Part shown: piece after piece, positions 15,169 through 22,004 of the stretch
Layout: the number at the start of each line of letters is the position of its first letter
Position numbering within the stretch: position 1 is the stretch's first letter
Translations under genes and position numbers: made by a program
Notes under the pieces: generated by a model
Databases searched by the model: none
What the model was told of the DNA's origin: nothing
The model's input: only the letters and a program-made list of their open reading frames with translations
IMG/VR virus record: IMGVR_UViG_3300000116_000230
Coordinates: 1 to 23,727 of that record
Length of the DNA: 23,727 nucleotides
From: a virus
Direction: 5' to 3' (one strand)

Positions 15169-15387
15169 TTAAGCCACCATCCCATCTTCTGCATTCATAG
15201 CGATTTTAAATTCCCATGCGTGAAATGATTCATGTCCTGCAATAAATCCACCGGCTTGTCTAATTGGGCCAATGAACCTAGCACTGCAAATACCACAAAA
15301 CACTTCTACAATTCTTTCATCATAGTAAGAGCCGCTATCGTCATCATAATCTATTTTATTCCCTAAGTTTTTTTCTGTATATTTCAT
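15169..15387 (-). CDS. 72-aa zinc-finger-like protein
   Basis: The protein contains EVFCGICSARFIGPIRQAGGFIAGHESFHAWEF, a C-x2-C and H-x3-H spacing close to a C2H2 finger with a long loop. An acidic, tyrosine-rich N-terminus precedes it. The start is ATG after a GGAGGAATATAAATG site. It is directly upstream of the JAMM gene and could be an adaptor or DNA-binding protein. Not otherwise recognised. Confidence 0.6.
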   Translation of the reverse strand: MKYTEKNLGNKIDYDDDSGSYYDERIVEVFCGICSARFIGPIRQAGGFIAGHESFHAWEFKIAMNAEDGMVA

Positions 15388-15981
15388 TTATATTCCTCCA
15401 AATGGTTTTCTATTTTTTATCATATTGTATCTGTGGTTTTCGGGCCACCAGTCCGGTTCTTTTCTTTTACTCCAAAAGGCAAAATCCCATTTACCTCTTA
15501 AGTAATAATGTTGGTAAGACCTTATTACAAAATCCCAACAATGTTTTTCTTTTGGTAATCTATACATGTCATCCATAGCAATAGATACAGGGGTCAAGTC
15601 ATCTTCTTCATAAGAAAAAGTAAAACTATCTCCAATTCTTTTTTCTGTTCCATGAACTTTACCGTATCTAAATGTATATTCTTTACAAAGAGCCATAGCA
15701 TGATTGTATAGCCACATGTAATTTGTTTTAGTTTGTCTAGCCCAAATAGTGCTAGGATGATTAAGCATAGCAGGTTTCATCAAGTAGTTGAAGTGCGACT
15801 CTTTATGAAACTCTTTCAGTTCTCTCAAAGAAGGCTCTCTACCATGAGATTCCCAAAACAAAAAGTAGAGACAATTAGTGTGTAGCATTTGACAACTTTC
15901 AGTTGGCATTTTGACTACATGTTTGTCTAGCATTTGTTGGGCTGATTCTACGGGGTCTTTTGATAGTGCAAATATATTCAT
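15388..15981 (-). CDS. Conserved virus protein with DKHVVKM motif
   Basis: The 197-aa protein begins MNIFALSKDPVESAQQMLDKHVVKMPTESCQML and later has NHPSTIWARQTKTNYMWLYNHAMALCKEYTFRYGK, LTPVSIAMDDMYRLP and YYLRGKWDFAFWSKRKEPDWW. I recognise this pattern from proteins common in marine phages, especially T4-like cyanophages, where they are usually hypothetical. No verified activity is known to me; conserved His, Lys and Trp suggest an enzyme. Start ATG overlaps the previous stop (ATGA). Its presence links this archaeal virus to a gene pool shared with bacterial phages. Confidence 0.7.
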   Translation of the reverse strand: MNIFALSKDPVESAQQMLDKHVVKMPTESCQMLHTNCLYFLFWESHGREPSLRELKEFHKESHFNYLMKPAMLNHPSTIWARQTKTNYMWLYNHAMALCKEYTFRYGKVHGTEKRIGDSFTFSYEEDDLTPVSIAMDDMYRLPKEKHCWDFVIRSYQHYYLRGKWDFAFWSKRKEPDWWPENHRYNMIKNRKPFGGI

Positions 15982-16157
15982 TCCTCTTCATCCTCTACTT
16001 CATCTTCATCGGGGTTTAGTATTTCAATATCATAGACAACATAATCACATGCCCTTTCATCATCAATAGACCATGCCTTTGCCTCTGCGTCTTGTTCATC
16101 GTCAGCATCATACCTAAATGTCAATTCAATTGTTTTCTTTACTTCGTATTCCTTCAT
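15978..16157 (-). CDS. 59-aa acidic hypothetical protein
   Basis: A short ORF begins MKEYEVKKTIELTFRYDADD, continues with SIDDERACDYVVYDIEILNP and ends in a run of acidic residues (DEDEVEDEEE). ATGA overlaps at both ends with the E1-like gene and the DKHVVKM gene support it. The strand pattern at the start could fit a small beta fold, but it has no terminal Gly-Gly, so it is not itself a ubiquitin-like tag candidate. Function unknown. Confidence 0.65.
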   Translation of the reverse strand: MKEYEVKKTIELTFRYDADDEQDAEAKAWSIDDERACDYVVYDIEILNPDEDEVEDEEE

Positions 16158-16732
16158 ACATTCACTACCATAAAGTCATTAACTGATTCACCATTAAACC
16201 AACGCTGAATCCATTCAGCCGCCATACCTGCAATTGCTATGTGCATGAAATGTAGTCCTTTACTAGAACCATCCCAAGAATCTCCTTGACAACTAAAAGA
16301 ACCATCCGGCCCTGCCAACATAGTGTCATACATTGATGGGTCAGCCTTGTATGAAATAAAGGCCGCATTACGCCCTTGAGAGCGAAGGTCTAGCCATTTA
16401 ACCTGTGAGCGATACAAGAGCCTTCTAGCGTCTAAATTATCTACACAACATACTACCAAATCATATCCTTTCAACTGTGTTTCAGTCAATATTGGATATG
16501 GGTTTGCACCATTTACTTGACTGTGTTTTTTCATACAGTGAACTTTCTTTTTACCTATGTCTTCTTTCTTGAAGTCTTGGTAAGTCAAATTCTTTTCTTC
16601 TACAGTGTCGGGGTCGGAGACATTTATGCTATACAATCCTTCTTTAGTTCCATCTCCAACAACACTTTCAAGAATACGAATCAAATGACTCCCTATTCCT
16701 CCTGCGCCTATAATCAATATGTTTCTATCCAT
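16154..16732 (-). CDS. E1/ThiF/MoeB-like Ubl-activating enzyme
   Basis: The 192-aa protein has the Rossmann nucleotide site NILIIGAGGIGS (GAGGIG 9-14), the D-x-D pair VSDPDTVEEKNLTYQ (Asp40, Asp42, Asn48), Lys61 in IGKKKV and the VVCCVDNLDARR segment with Asp98, all in E1 order. The usual NLxRQ arginine is Tyr51, and the paired CxxC zinc site of MoeB is absent; a single Cys148 in GSFSCQGD is a candidate thioester residue. It would adenylate the C-terminal Gly of a ubiquitin/MoaD-like protein. The start has GAGGAATAG ahead and overlaps the TFB end by 19 nt. Confidence 0.87.
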   Translation of the reverse strand: MDRNILIIGAGGIGSHLIRILESVVGDGTKEGLYSINVSDPDTVEEKNLTYQDFKKEDIGKKKVHCMKKHSQVNGANPYPILTETQLKGYDLVVCCVDNLDARRLLYRSQVKWLDLRSQGRNAAFISYKADPSMYDTMLAGPDGSFSCQGDSWDGSSKGLHFMHIAIAGMAAEWIQRWFNGESVNDFMVVNV

Positions 16733-17562
16733 TCTATTCCTCTCCCTTCTATTTCTTCTTTATTTGTATTTTTTATTTTTAGTAGTCTTTTGGTTTCATC
16801 GTAAATTGCTCTTGTCGTGAAACCTGTGTGTTCGGAAATAACCTTTTGAGTTATTCCCATGTTTTCCAATAACGAAACAATCCAACAGAATGCTACAGGC
16901 GACGATGGCCGTAAGTTATCTCCTGTTAATTTTACTAAGTTATCATAGTGGTTTGCTACTCGACCAACCTTTGAAACATATGTTTGGTTGCTAAGGCCCA
17001 CTGCGTATTTCTCTGCGAAAGGACTACTATCTCTCATTAGAAATACTGATGTATTGTTTAATTCATTTGCTATCTTCTTAGCGAGTTTGAATACTCTTCT
17101 CTCGACGCAATCATATTCCTTACACACTTCTTTCAAAGTGAAAGGCAGGTTTGCTTCTTTGAGAATATAATATACTACTGCCGCCGCCCTATCTTCTAGA
17201 ATAGTTGTAGTGAAGACATGCTTTCGATACAGCGACCTGTAAAGTTGGTCTACTCTATCCGATAAAGATTTGGCACTGTTTAGTGTCGAAAGCAAAACCT
17301 TACACATTGTAATTCCTGTGTGTATCGCTCTATCACTTCTACCCCACTGCCTCATACCTTTGACAAGTGTTGGGTTGTTTTTCCAAGCCTCTCTAATTCT
17401 TTCACCATTAGCGTCATAGGCATAGGAGGTTTGTTCAAAAGGCTCGGTTACTAAAACCAAACCACATTCATTACAAACCAATTCTCCTAGCCTAGTATCT
17501 AAACTAAAGTCATTGGATTGACATTCCAAGCATTTCATCGTATTTGTATTGTTTCTGTTCAT
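16714..17562 (-). CDS. tfb: Archaeal transcription factor B (TFB/TFIIB)
   Basis: The 282-aa protein starts with the TFIIB zinc ribbon CLECQSNDFSLDTRLGELVCNECG, then a B-finger-like segment (AYDANGERIREAW) and two cyclin-like repeats (from about residue 90 and from about 195: SPVAFCWIVSLLENMGITQKVISEHTGFTTRAIYDETKRL with the second-repeat helix-turn-helix). TFB bridges TBP-DNA and RNA polymerase, so a viral copy could redirect the host polymerase. AAAGGAG lies 10 nt before the chosen ATG. Overlaps the E2-like gene by 53 nt. Confidence 0.93.
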   Translation of the reverse strand: MNRNNTNTMKCLECQSNDFSLDTRLGELVCNECGLVLVTEPFEQTSYAYDANGERIREAWKNNPTLVKGMRQWGRSDRAIHTGITMCKVLLSTLNSAKSLSDRVDQLYRSLYRKHVFTTTILEDRAAAVVYYILKEANLPFTLKEVCKEYDCVERRVFKLAKKIANELNNTSVFLMRDSSPFAEKYAVGLSNQTYVSKVGRVANHYDNLVKLTGDNLRPSSPVAFCWIVSLLENMGITQKVISEHTGFTTRAIYDETKRLLKIKNTNKEEIEGRGIEWIETY

Positions 17563-18877
17563 TTGTAAAACACTCCTTTAGTGGTATTCTTATTCTATCC
17601 TTTTGATTTATCATGTAGTCGCCTATGGTATTAACTCTTAACGATACCGAAGAGTCATTCATTAGTGAAAATATTCTAGATGCGAATTGGTCGCCCAATG
17701 ATGGGTTTTTCCCACCTGTGTTAATACATATGGGGCCATTCCAATTAGTTACTTTATATTCGTCATCTTCTCCTTGATTTTCAATTTGTGTCATTAAACA
17801 ATGAGTGTGAACTCTTTGAGGGTTGTTTTGACTACCATAACTGTAGACACTTTCTACCAAAAGCCAATCTGTTTTTTGACCCTTGACTAAGACTTTCATA
17901 GGTGTTCTTAATACTCCTTTATTGTCTCTTTGACCTTTTTCGCATTCTACCGAAGGAATAACTAAAATCCTATCTTTGAATTGTATAGCCATATCTTCAA
18001 TCAATTCTTTGGCTCTCTTCTCAACAATATCTTGGGTTCTATTTTGTTGAAGAAAAGCAATCATTACTTTTAATTGAGATTCCATTGGGACTTTACCCAT
18101 GATTCTAGAATAGAGTTTTGAAGGACTTAAGAACTTCCAACTACCTCTGTTATGCTCATGCAAATAATGACCTAGATATGTAGTTAAATCACTTTCTTTT
18201 ATTTCGCCCCATTTGCCATCGGATATTTCAAGAGCGTAATTTGATGTTCCTATTTGTTTAAGATTTAATCGAACATTTTCTTTTTTTCCCGTGGTGAAAA
18301 AGTAGAAGGGAACTCTATTTTCCAAACAATAAAGGATGTCTTCGGGAGTTTTCATTATTCTCCGTATTGCTTTCTTTGTTTCGGATTTATGTTCTTCACT
18401 TTCGTGTCTATTAAATATATTACCATAGGCTTGAATAATTCTACTCAACTTAAATGATAATTCTTTCAAGGACATTTTAATTCCGTTAATGGCGTATGGT
18501 TTTTCTATCCATAGTTCATTACCTCCAATGACTAAAACAACTTCAGTATTGAGGTTTTCTTGATTAAAATAAGTCTGCAATCTTTTAGAAATTACTTTTG
18601 CTAAATTAGATGTGATAGCATCGGCACTGCCTATACTCCCATCCATAATGCTAATTCTATTAGAGCGACCTCCTAGTAATTCGTTTCTCGCATAATGAGG
18701 ATAGCGATAAACATTTAATTCATCCCAAATATGGTCTTCTTCTGTGCTTATCCAATCTTCTCCATCGTGCATGTATTTTGGCATGATAACTTTATTATCA
18801 TCTACATCAAAAAAGAATCCGTTAATTTGTATTTCTTCTCGCCCTTGTCCTGTTCTATTTATTACAATTTTATTCAT
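17510..18877 (-). CDS. Large protein with E2-like cysteine segment (candidate Ubl-conjugating)
   Basis: The 455-aa protein is not matched with certainty to any family. Near the C-terminus, VHTHCLMTQIENQGEDDEYKV is followed by NWNGPICINTGG (Cys384) and SLGDQFASRIFSLM. That resembles the prokaryotic E2 arrangement in PRTRC-type cassettes, where a strand and a W/HPN-like turn precede the active Cys in a GxxC-x-G/S context, followed by a helix. The first 300 residues include strand/helix segments of unknown fold (GGRSNRISIMDGS; LVIGGNELWIE). It lies between the Ubl/51-aa genes and TFB-E1. The E2 role is a hypothesis from motif and neighbours. The ATG at 18877 is used; a GTG at 18886 is an alternative. 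Confidence 0.55.
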   Translation of the reverse strand: MNKIVINRTGQGREEIQINGFFFDVDDNKVIMPKYMHDGEDWISTEEDHIWDELNVYRYPHYARNELLGGRSNRISIMDGSIGSADAITSNLAKVISKRLQTYFNQENLNTEVVLVIGGNELWIEKPYAINGIKMSLKELSFKLSRIIQAYGNIFNRHESEEHKSETKKAIRRIMKTPEDILYCLENRVPFYFFTTGKKENVRLNLKQIGTSNYALEISDGKWGEIKESDLTTYLGHYLHEHNRGSWKFLSPSKLYSRIMGKVPMESQLKVMIAFLQQNRTQDIVEKRAKELIEDMAIQFKDRILVIPSVECEKGQRDNKGVLRTPMKVLVKGQKTDWLLVESVYSYGSQNNPQRVHTHCLMTQIENQGEDDEYKVTNWNGPICINTGGKNPSLGDQFASRIFSLMNDSSVSLRVNTIGDYMINQKDRIRIPLKECFTNEQKQYKYDEMLGMSIQ

Positions 18878-18882
18878 TTTAT

Positions 18883-19038
18883 TCACATCATGTATTGTTT
18901 TGATTTGTATTTTTTAACACATATTTCATGTGCTTCTATTTTAAATTCCTGTGGTGTTGTTAATTGCCCTCCACATATTCGGCATCGAGTTGCTATTGGT
19001 TTTCCTCTTGTATTAGGAACATATTCGGGATTATTCAT
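18883..19038 (-). CDS. 51-aa zinc-knuckle protein
   Basis: A short ORF, MNNPEYVPNTRGKPIATRC, continues RICGGQL and then HEICVKKYK, giving C-x2-C and H-x2-C ligands for one zinc ion. Its ATG overlaps the end of the 92-aa gene, and its stop overlaps the region before the E2-like start. Probably a nucleic-acid or protein-binding knuckle. No family name can be assigned. Confidence 0.6.
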   Translation of the reverse strand: MNNPEYVPNTRGKPIATRCRICGGQLTTPQEFKIEAHEICVKKYKSKQYMM

Positions 19039-19309
19039 CGTCGTTCACCTTTTTGTATTCAATAAGTATTTTCAATTCATTCACCCTGTTAATTAGATAC
19101 TCTACAAAGCCTGTATCTACTGCTACGGGAATATCCCATAATTCCTTTTTTACGGAATGTGTTAATGCAAAGCGTTTATCGGCATCATCTTCTAGATGCT
19201 CGCAATATTTGATAGTGTCTTCTATACGCTTTTGGCCCTCTTCCGAGAAGTCTTTGAGCATAAGAGAGACGATTCCCTTACACTCATTAAAATCCCGAAA
19301 AAGGGCCAT
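19031..19309 (-). CDS. 92-aa helical hypothetical protein
   Basis: The protein MALFRDFNECKGIVSLMLKD is predicted helical throughout (GQKRIEDTIKYCEHLEDDAD; FVEYLINRVNELKILIEYKK) and highly charged. The ATG at 19309 is chosen for its AAGGTG site 6 nt upstream. It separates the Ubl gene from the 51-aa knuckle and E2-like genes. No motif identifies it. Confidence 0.6.
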   Translation of the reverse strand: MALFRDFNECKGIVSLMLKDFSEEGQKRIEDTIKYCEHLEDDADKRFALTHSVKKELWDIPVAVDTGFVEYLINRVNELKILIEYKKVNDDE

Positions 19310-19348
19310 AGAATACACCTTGAGATAATCTTAGGACTATCAAGAAAC

Positions 19349-19555
19349 TTAGTAGTTTCCTCCAACAATTGCGGGAGTCAATGTTACATCAGCAACTTCA
19401 TCCCAGTTAATCTCATTTACTTCGCTTCGACTTACCATCTCGCCATCAACGAAAAGCCAATGGGTCGGGTGTTGGTCTATCTGTTCAATAACTTCGGATG
19501 AAGCCATCTCTAATTGCGTGTGTCCTGTCTCGTTTAAAATTCGTAGTGTTACCAT
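19349..19555 (-). CDS. Ubiquitin/MoaD-like beta-grasp protein (Ubl) ending GG-NY
   Basis: The 68-aa protein has the beta-grasp outline: strands VTLRILNETG and HTQLEMA, helix SEVIEQIDQ, strands HWLFVDGEMVSR, and a last strand ADVTLTPAIVGG. The Thr-x-x-Pro-Ala-x-x-Gly-Gly ending recalls MoaD (PPVAGG) and ThiS, where an E1 activates the final Gly. Two residues (Asn-Tyr) follow Gly65-Gly66, so the tail would need trimming before activation, plausibly by the JAMM protease of the same array. The ATG at 19555 is preferred because AAAGGTG sits 7 nt upstream. Alternative role: a tail-assembly beta-grasp protein like lambda gpI. Confidence 0.7.
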   Translation of the reverse strand: MVTLRILNETGHTQLEMASSEVIEQIDQHPTHWLFVDGEMVSRSEVNEINWDEVADVTLTPAIVGGNY

Positions 19556-19579
19556 AATTTTCACCTTTCCTATTTTTCC

Positions 19580-20671
19580 TCATGTCCTATGACTATTTAA
19601 GCCATCTGTTTTTATCTCGTTTATTGCGTTTGATGCTTGTCGCTTTGATAATGTTGTATCGCCTTCAAAGCCAAGTGCCTGTAAGTATTTTATTTGTTTT
19701 TCAGTAGCAGGAACCAAAAGGTTCTGTAAAGTTTCTAATTGATTATTGGATAGTGTCTTGAACTTAGAAAGTTGTTGTTTGATACTCGTGAAAAAGGTCT
19801 TTTCCCAATCACTCAAATAACTACTGCTAAACTTATTGAAGTTCTTCAAATCATAAAATTCAACCATATCGTTTATTGCATCTTCATCAGTCCGACGAAC
19901 CAATGTATTCTTGTTTGAGTTAATCAACTTGATTCTATCAGCAAATATTTGGTCTTCTTTCTGTAGACTTTCAATAAGAGGGGCTGACATTTCGTGAAAC
20001 TCGTCTAAATCATCAAGTAGTTTCTTGTTTGGATAACCATGCACTTCTTGTTGGTTTCTTCTGTTGTCGGGGTGATTCCATCTCCATACAATAGAAGCCA
20101 TGTTACCACCACTAGAACGCTTACGAATAACTGTTCTAGGTCTATACATCCCTAGTTGGTTATCCCAATAGGTTCCCTTCTCATTCACATTGATTCTCAA
20201 GTCCAATTCTCTAATGTCTTCAAATTTATCAATGAAATCGTCTCCTTGTTCTTCCCACCACTTTTCACATTTCATGGATTTAATTTTAACAGTTATCCAT
20301 TCTTCAATCATTTCATCAGTAATTTGGTCTTCTCTTAGACCTGTTCTGTTCTTGATTTCATTGAGAACAAGATAGGAGTTAATGTGGTCGCTACCGACAC
20401 ATTCTCTAGTCTTGGTTTCTTCATTAAGAATCTCAAAGTGATATACGATTTTATGACCGCATAGACATTTACCATATCCATTAGTAGAATTAGAAACCCA
20501 ATCGGGTGCTTGTCCTCTATCCATGTTCCACCAAATCTCTCCGGTAGCAGTCCACTCATACTTTGCTTCTTCATAGTTATCAGCAACGGAAAGTCGAACC
20601 ATCTCTTGTTTTAGTTTTCTATCCCATCGGCCTTCGCCTAATCCTCTCTTAAATTTTCTTTCTTCATTCAT
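19580..20671 (-). CDS. 363-aa protein with zinc-ribbon-like and ATEKQ domains
   Basis: The N-terminal third has GYGKCLCGHKIVYHFEILNEETKTRECVGSDHI, a Cys-x-Cys-x2-His ribbon-like unit seen in phage proteins of unknown function that read C-x-C-G-H...N-x-x-T...VGS. The C-terminus has ATEKQIKYLQALGFEGDTTLSKRQASNAINEI, a small domain common at the ends of phage and bacterial proteins and thought to be a binding module. The middle is helical and charged. Start ATG 20671 follows AAAGGTG. Neighbours are the helical 64-aa protein and Ubl gene. Function unknown. Confidence 0.65.
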   Translation of the reverse strand: MNEERKFKRGLGEGRWDRKLKQEMVRLSVADNYEEAKYEWTATGEIWWNMDRGQAPDWVSNSTNGYGKCLCGHKIVYHFEILNEETKTRECVGSDHINSYLVLNEIKNRTGLREDQITDEMIEEWITVKIKSMKCEKWWEEQGDDFIDKFEDIRELDLRINVNEKGTYWDNQLGMYRPRTVIRKRSSGGNMASIVWRWNHPDNRRNQQEVHGYPNKKLLDDLDEFHEMSAPLIESLQKEDQIFADRIKLINSNKNTLVRRTDEDAINDMVEFYDLKNFNKFSSSYLSDWEKTFFTSIKQQLSKFKTLSNNQLETLQNLLVPATEKQIKYLQALGFEGDTTLSKRQASNAINEIKTDGLNSHRT

Positions 20672-20858
20672 TGTATTCACCTTTTAAATGTTCTAGTTCT
20701 ATTTCTTTTAATCTAATTAGGATTTGTTTATCCGAATATCCTAGTTTTCGCAATAAATCCACATCACTTTCCAACACTAATAATTTGTATGGGTTTAGTC
20801 TACCAATGTCTTCTTTATTTGTTATCATTCTTTGAATTTCTTCGATTATTTCATTCAT
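20664..20858 (-). CDS. 64-aa helical hypothetical protein
   Basis: The short protein MNEIIEEIQRMITNKEDIG is followed by LVLESDVDLLRKLGYSDKQILIRLKEIELEHLK, a helix-turn-helix-like spacing (LLRKLGYSDKQILIRL) that could be a small DNA- or protein-binding fold. It overlaps the 363-aa gene start by 8 nt and has an AAGGTGA ribosome site. No family recognised. Confidence 0.6.
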   Translation of the reverse strand: MNEIIEEIQRMITNKEDIGRLNPYKLLVLESDVDLLRKLGYSDKQILIRLKEIELEHLKGEYNE

Positions 20859-21042
20859 TGATTTTCACCTTGTAATTCTTTTGAAACTTCTTAGGCATAC
20901 ACTGAATATGTTTAATTTCAATGTCACCATTAACTCTGTTTGGTGTAATAATTACAGAACACTTTCTACAGAGAGGTTGGTTACAGTGGTCGCAGGTCGT
21001 TGTTACTGCAACTCCTGTTGTTCCGCACATACAAATTTTCAT
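20851..21042 (-). CDS. 63-aa RING/FYVE-like zinc protein
   Basis: Eight regularly spaced ligands are visible: Cys4, Cys6, Cys17, Cys20, Cys25, Cys28, His45 and Cys48, with CDHCNQPLCRKC at the core. That matches a cross-brace (RING/FYVE/B-box-type) treble-clef site binding two zinc ions. The ATG at 21042 has GGAGG 7 nt ahead. In a genome that also encodes Ubl, E1, E2-like and JAMM proteins, an E3-like adaptor role is conceivable, but treble clefs are common in DNA-binding proteins too. Fold seen by pattern; role inferred. Confidence 0.6.
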   Translation of the reverse strand: MKICMCGTTGVAVTTTCDHCNQPLCRKCSVIITPNRVNGDIEIKHIQCMPKKFQKNYKVKINE

Positions 21043-21278
21043 TCCCAACCCTCCAAGTCCATGTTTTCATTCGCTCGTTGCTCTCTTAAGAAACCTGTGA
21101 GCATTTCATCCATCTTCTCTTGAAGTGATTCAATTACTCCGGCAATAGTTCTCCTGTGCAAACTAATCCAAATACGGTGATGAGTGTTAATCACTACCTT
21201 TGGGTCATCTTGTTCATTCATACTAATTACCAATGGTGGCAATTCTTCGTCGTCTATCAATCTAAATTCTATTTTCAT
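21039..21278 (-). CDS. 79-aa hypothetical protein
   Basis: The protein opens MKIEFRLIDDEELPPLVISM, has a strand-rich half (DPKVVINTHHRIWISLHR) and a helical second half (GVIESLQEKMDEMLTGFLREQ). It is the first gene after the tRNA-Arg and the second leader hairpin, with a GAGGAATAAAAATG start, and overlaps the RING-like gene by 4 nt. No family recognised. Confidence 0.6.
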   Translation of the reverse strand: MKIEFRLIDDEELPPLVISMNEQDDPKVVINTHHRIWISLHRRTIAGVIESLQEKMDEMLTGFLREQRANENMDLEGWE

Positions 21279-21299
21279 TTTTATTCCTCGTTTTTGTTT

Positions 21300-21312
21300 G
21301 GGCTTTGCACCC
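21300..21312 (-). promoter_or_regulatory. Leader hairpin with TGCAAAG loop
   Basis: The 73-nt gap between tRNA-Arg and the 79-aa gene has GGG/CCC enclosing TGCAAAG, preceded by AATGAC. Only three base pairs form, so this copy is weaker than the one at 5334-5350. The shared loop with changed stem bases suggests a conserved RNA element. Confidence 0.4.
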
Positions 21313-21351
21313 TATTGGTAGTCATTACAGATACTACTAAACTGTTTAAGT

Positions 21352-21426
21352 TGGCGAACATAACAGGAGTCGAACCCGTATCACCGGCTTAGAAGGCCAG
21401 TATGCTATCCATTACACCATATGTTC
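21352..21426 (-). tRNA. trnR-UCU: tRNA-Arg (anticodon UCU), CCA encoded
   Basis: Full cloverleaf by hand: acceptor GAACATA/TATGTTC (7 perfect pairs), D-stem GTGT/GCAT with G-T pairs, loop containing TGG, anticodon stem CTGGC/GCCGG with loop CTTCTAA (anticodon TCT), T-arm ACGGG/CCTGT with TTCGACT, discriminator G, then encoded CCA. No intron. It reads AGA/AGG, codons that appear frequent for Arg in the neighbouring genes. The upstream 90-aa gene's last codons and stop lie inside the tRNA's 5' 15 nt. Confidence 0.95.
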
Positions 21427-21684
21427 ATTTAATGCCCATACCTTTACTCGGTATGTGTTTGCGATATATTCGTTATTTCCATCCGATGTTGTATTGGTTA
21501 TTACCGAGTCTCCGACAGAAACAAACTGTTTATGTCTTGATAGTAAGTTGGATAATTGTCTCATACTAGGAGTGGTTTTAGGCCATCGTCGTTTGTAGGC
21601 ATCTATTATTTGATGAGCGTTCAAAGAATCATCCGTTAATAGAGTCTCAAGTCTTGAGAGAATTGTTGTGTTTTTTTTCACCAT
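21412..21684 (-). CDS. Small winged-helix-like protein (paralogue 3) ending inside tRNA-Arg
   Basis: The 90-aa protein has LNAHQIIDAYKRRWPKTTPSMRQLSNLLSRHKQFVSVG, aligned with the other three small paralogues (xxxIxxxY...TxxxLxxLLxxxxxFxxVG). A wing-like end VWALNEHMV closes it. The TAA stop is formed by the tRNA sequence GTGTAATGG, so the gene and tRNA overlap by 15 nt. The start is the ATG at 21684 (a TTG at 21696 is the alternative). Function inferred only as DNA-binding. Confidence 0.6.
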   Translation of the reverse strand: MVKKNTTILSRLETLLTDDSLNAHQIIDAYKRRWPKTTPSMRQLSNLLSRHKQFVSVGDSVITNTTSDGNNEYIANTYRVKVWALNEHMV

Positions 21685-21710
21685 GTTATGAATCAACTCC
21701 GACTACTATT

Positions 21711-22004
21711 TCAAAGCAACGCCCAATTCATTAAGTATTGAGCGTTCTTGTTGTCACTGATACTGTTTAAAGCCCTTACTGATTCTTCATCGTCACTGTG
21801 TTTCTCAACAATTAGAGAAGCCAAACATAGTGAAAGTCTTTCTTTGGTTATCTTACTAGATAGAATATCAGCAATCTTAATCGCCAATTCTTCTTTGAGT
21901 CTTTCTTCCCAAAGCAAACAATAGCAGGGTTCTTTGTAGACTACATCATGGTTATGACATTCTACAATCCTTTCACCTGTTCCGTTACAAACTTCGCAAG
22001 TCAT
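21711..22004 (-). CDS. 97-aa CxxCxGTG zinc protein
   Basis: The start MTCEVCNGTGERIVECHNHDVV is a DnaJ-type C-x2-C-x-G-x-G half site, completed by the later EPCYCLLW cysteines; the rest is helical (RLKEELAIKIADILSS, LSLCLASLIVEKH). DnaJ-like knuckles often appear as stand-alone phage proteins. An ATGA overlap with the 58-aa gene supports the start. Exact role unknown. Confidence 0.6.
   Translation of the reverse strand: MTCEVCNGTGERIVECHNHDVVYKEPCYCLLWEERLKEELAIKIADILSSKITKERLSLCLASLIVEKHSDDEESVRALNSISDNKNAQYLMNWALL

Noticed and set aside
15978-16157. The 59-aa acidic protein as a second ubiquitin-like tag
   Set aside because: It lies beside E1 but has no Gly-Gly end and terminates in a run of acidic residues.
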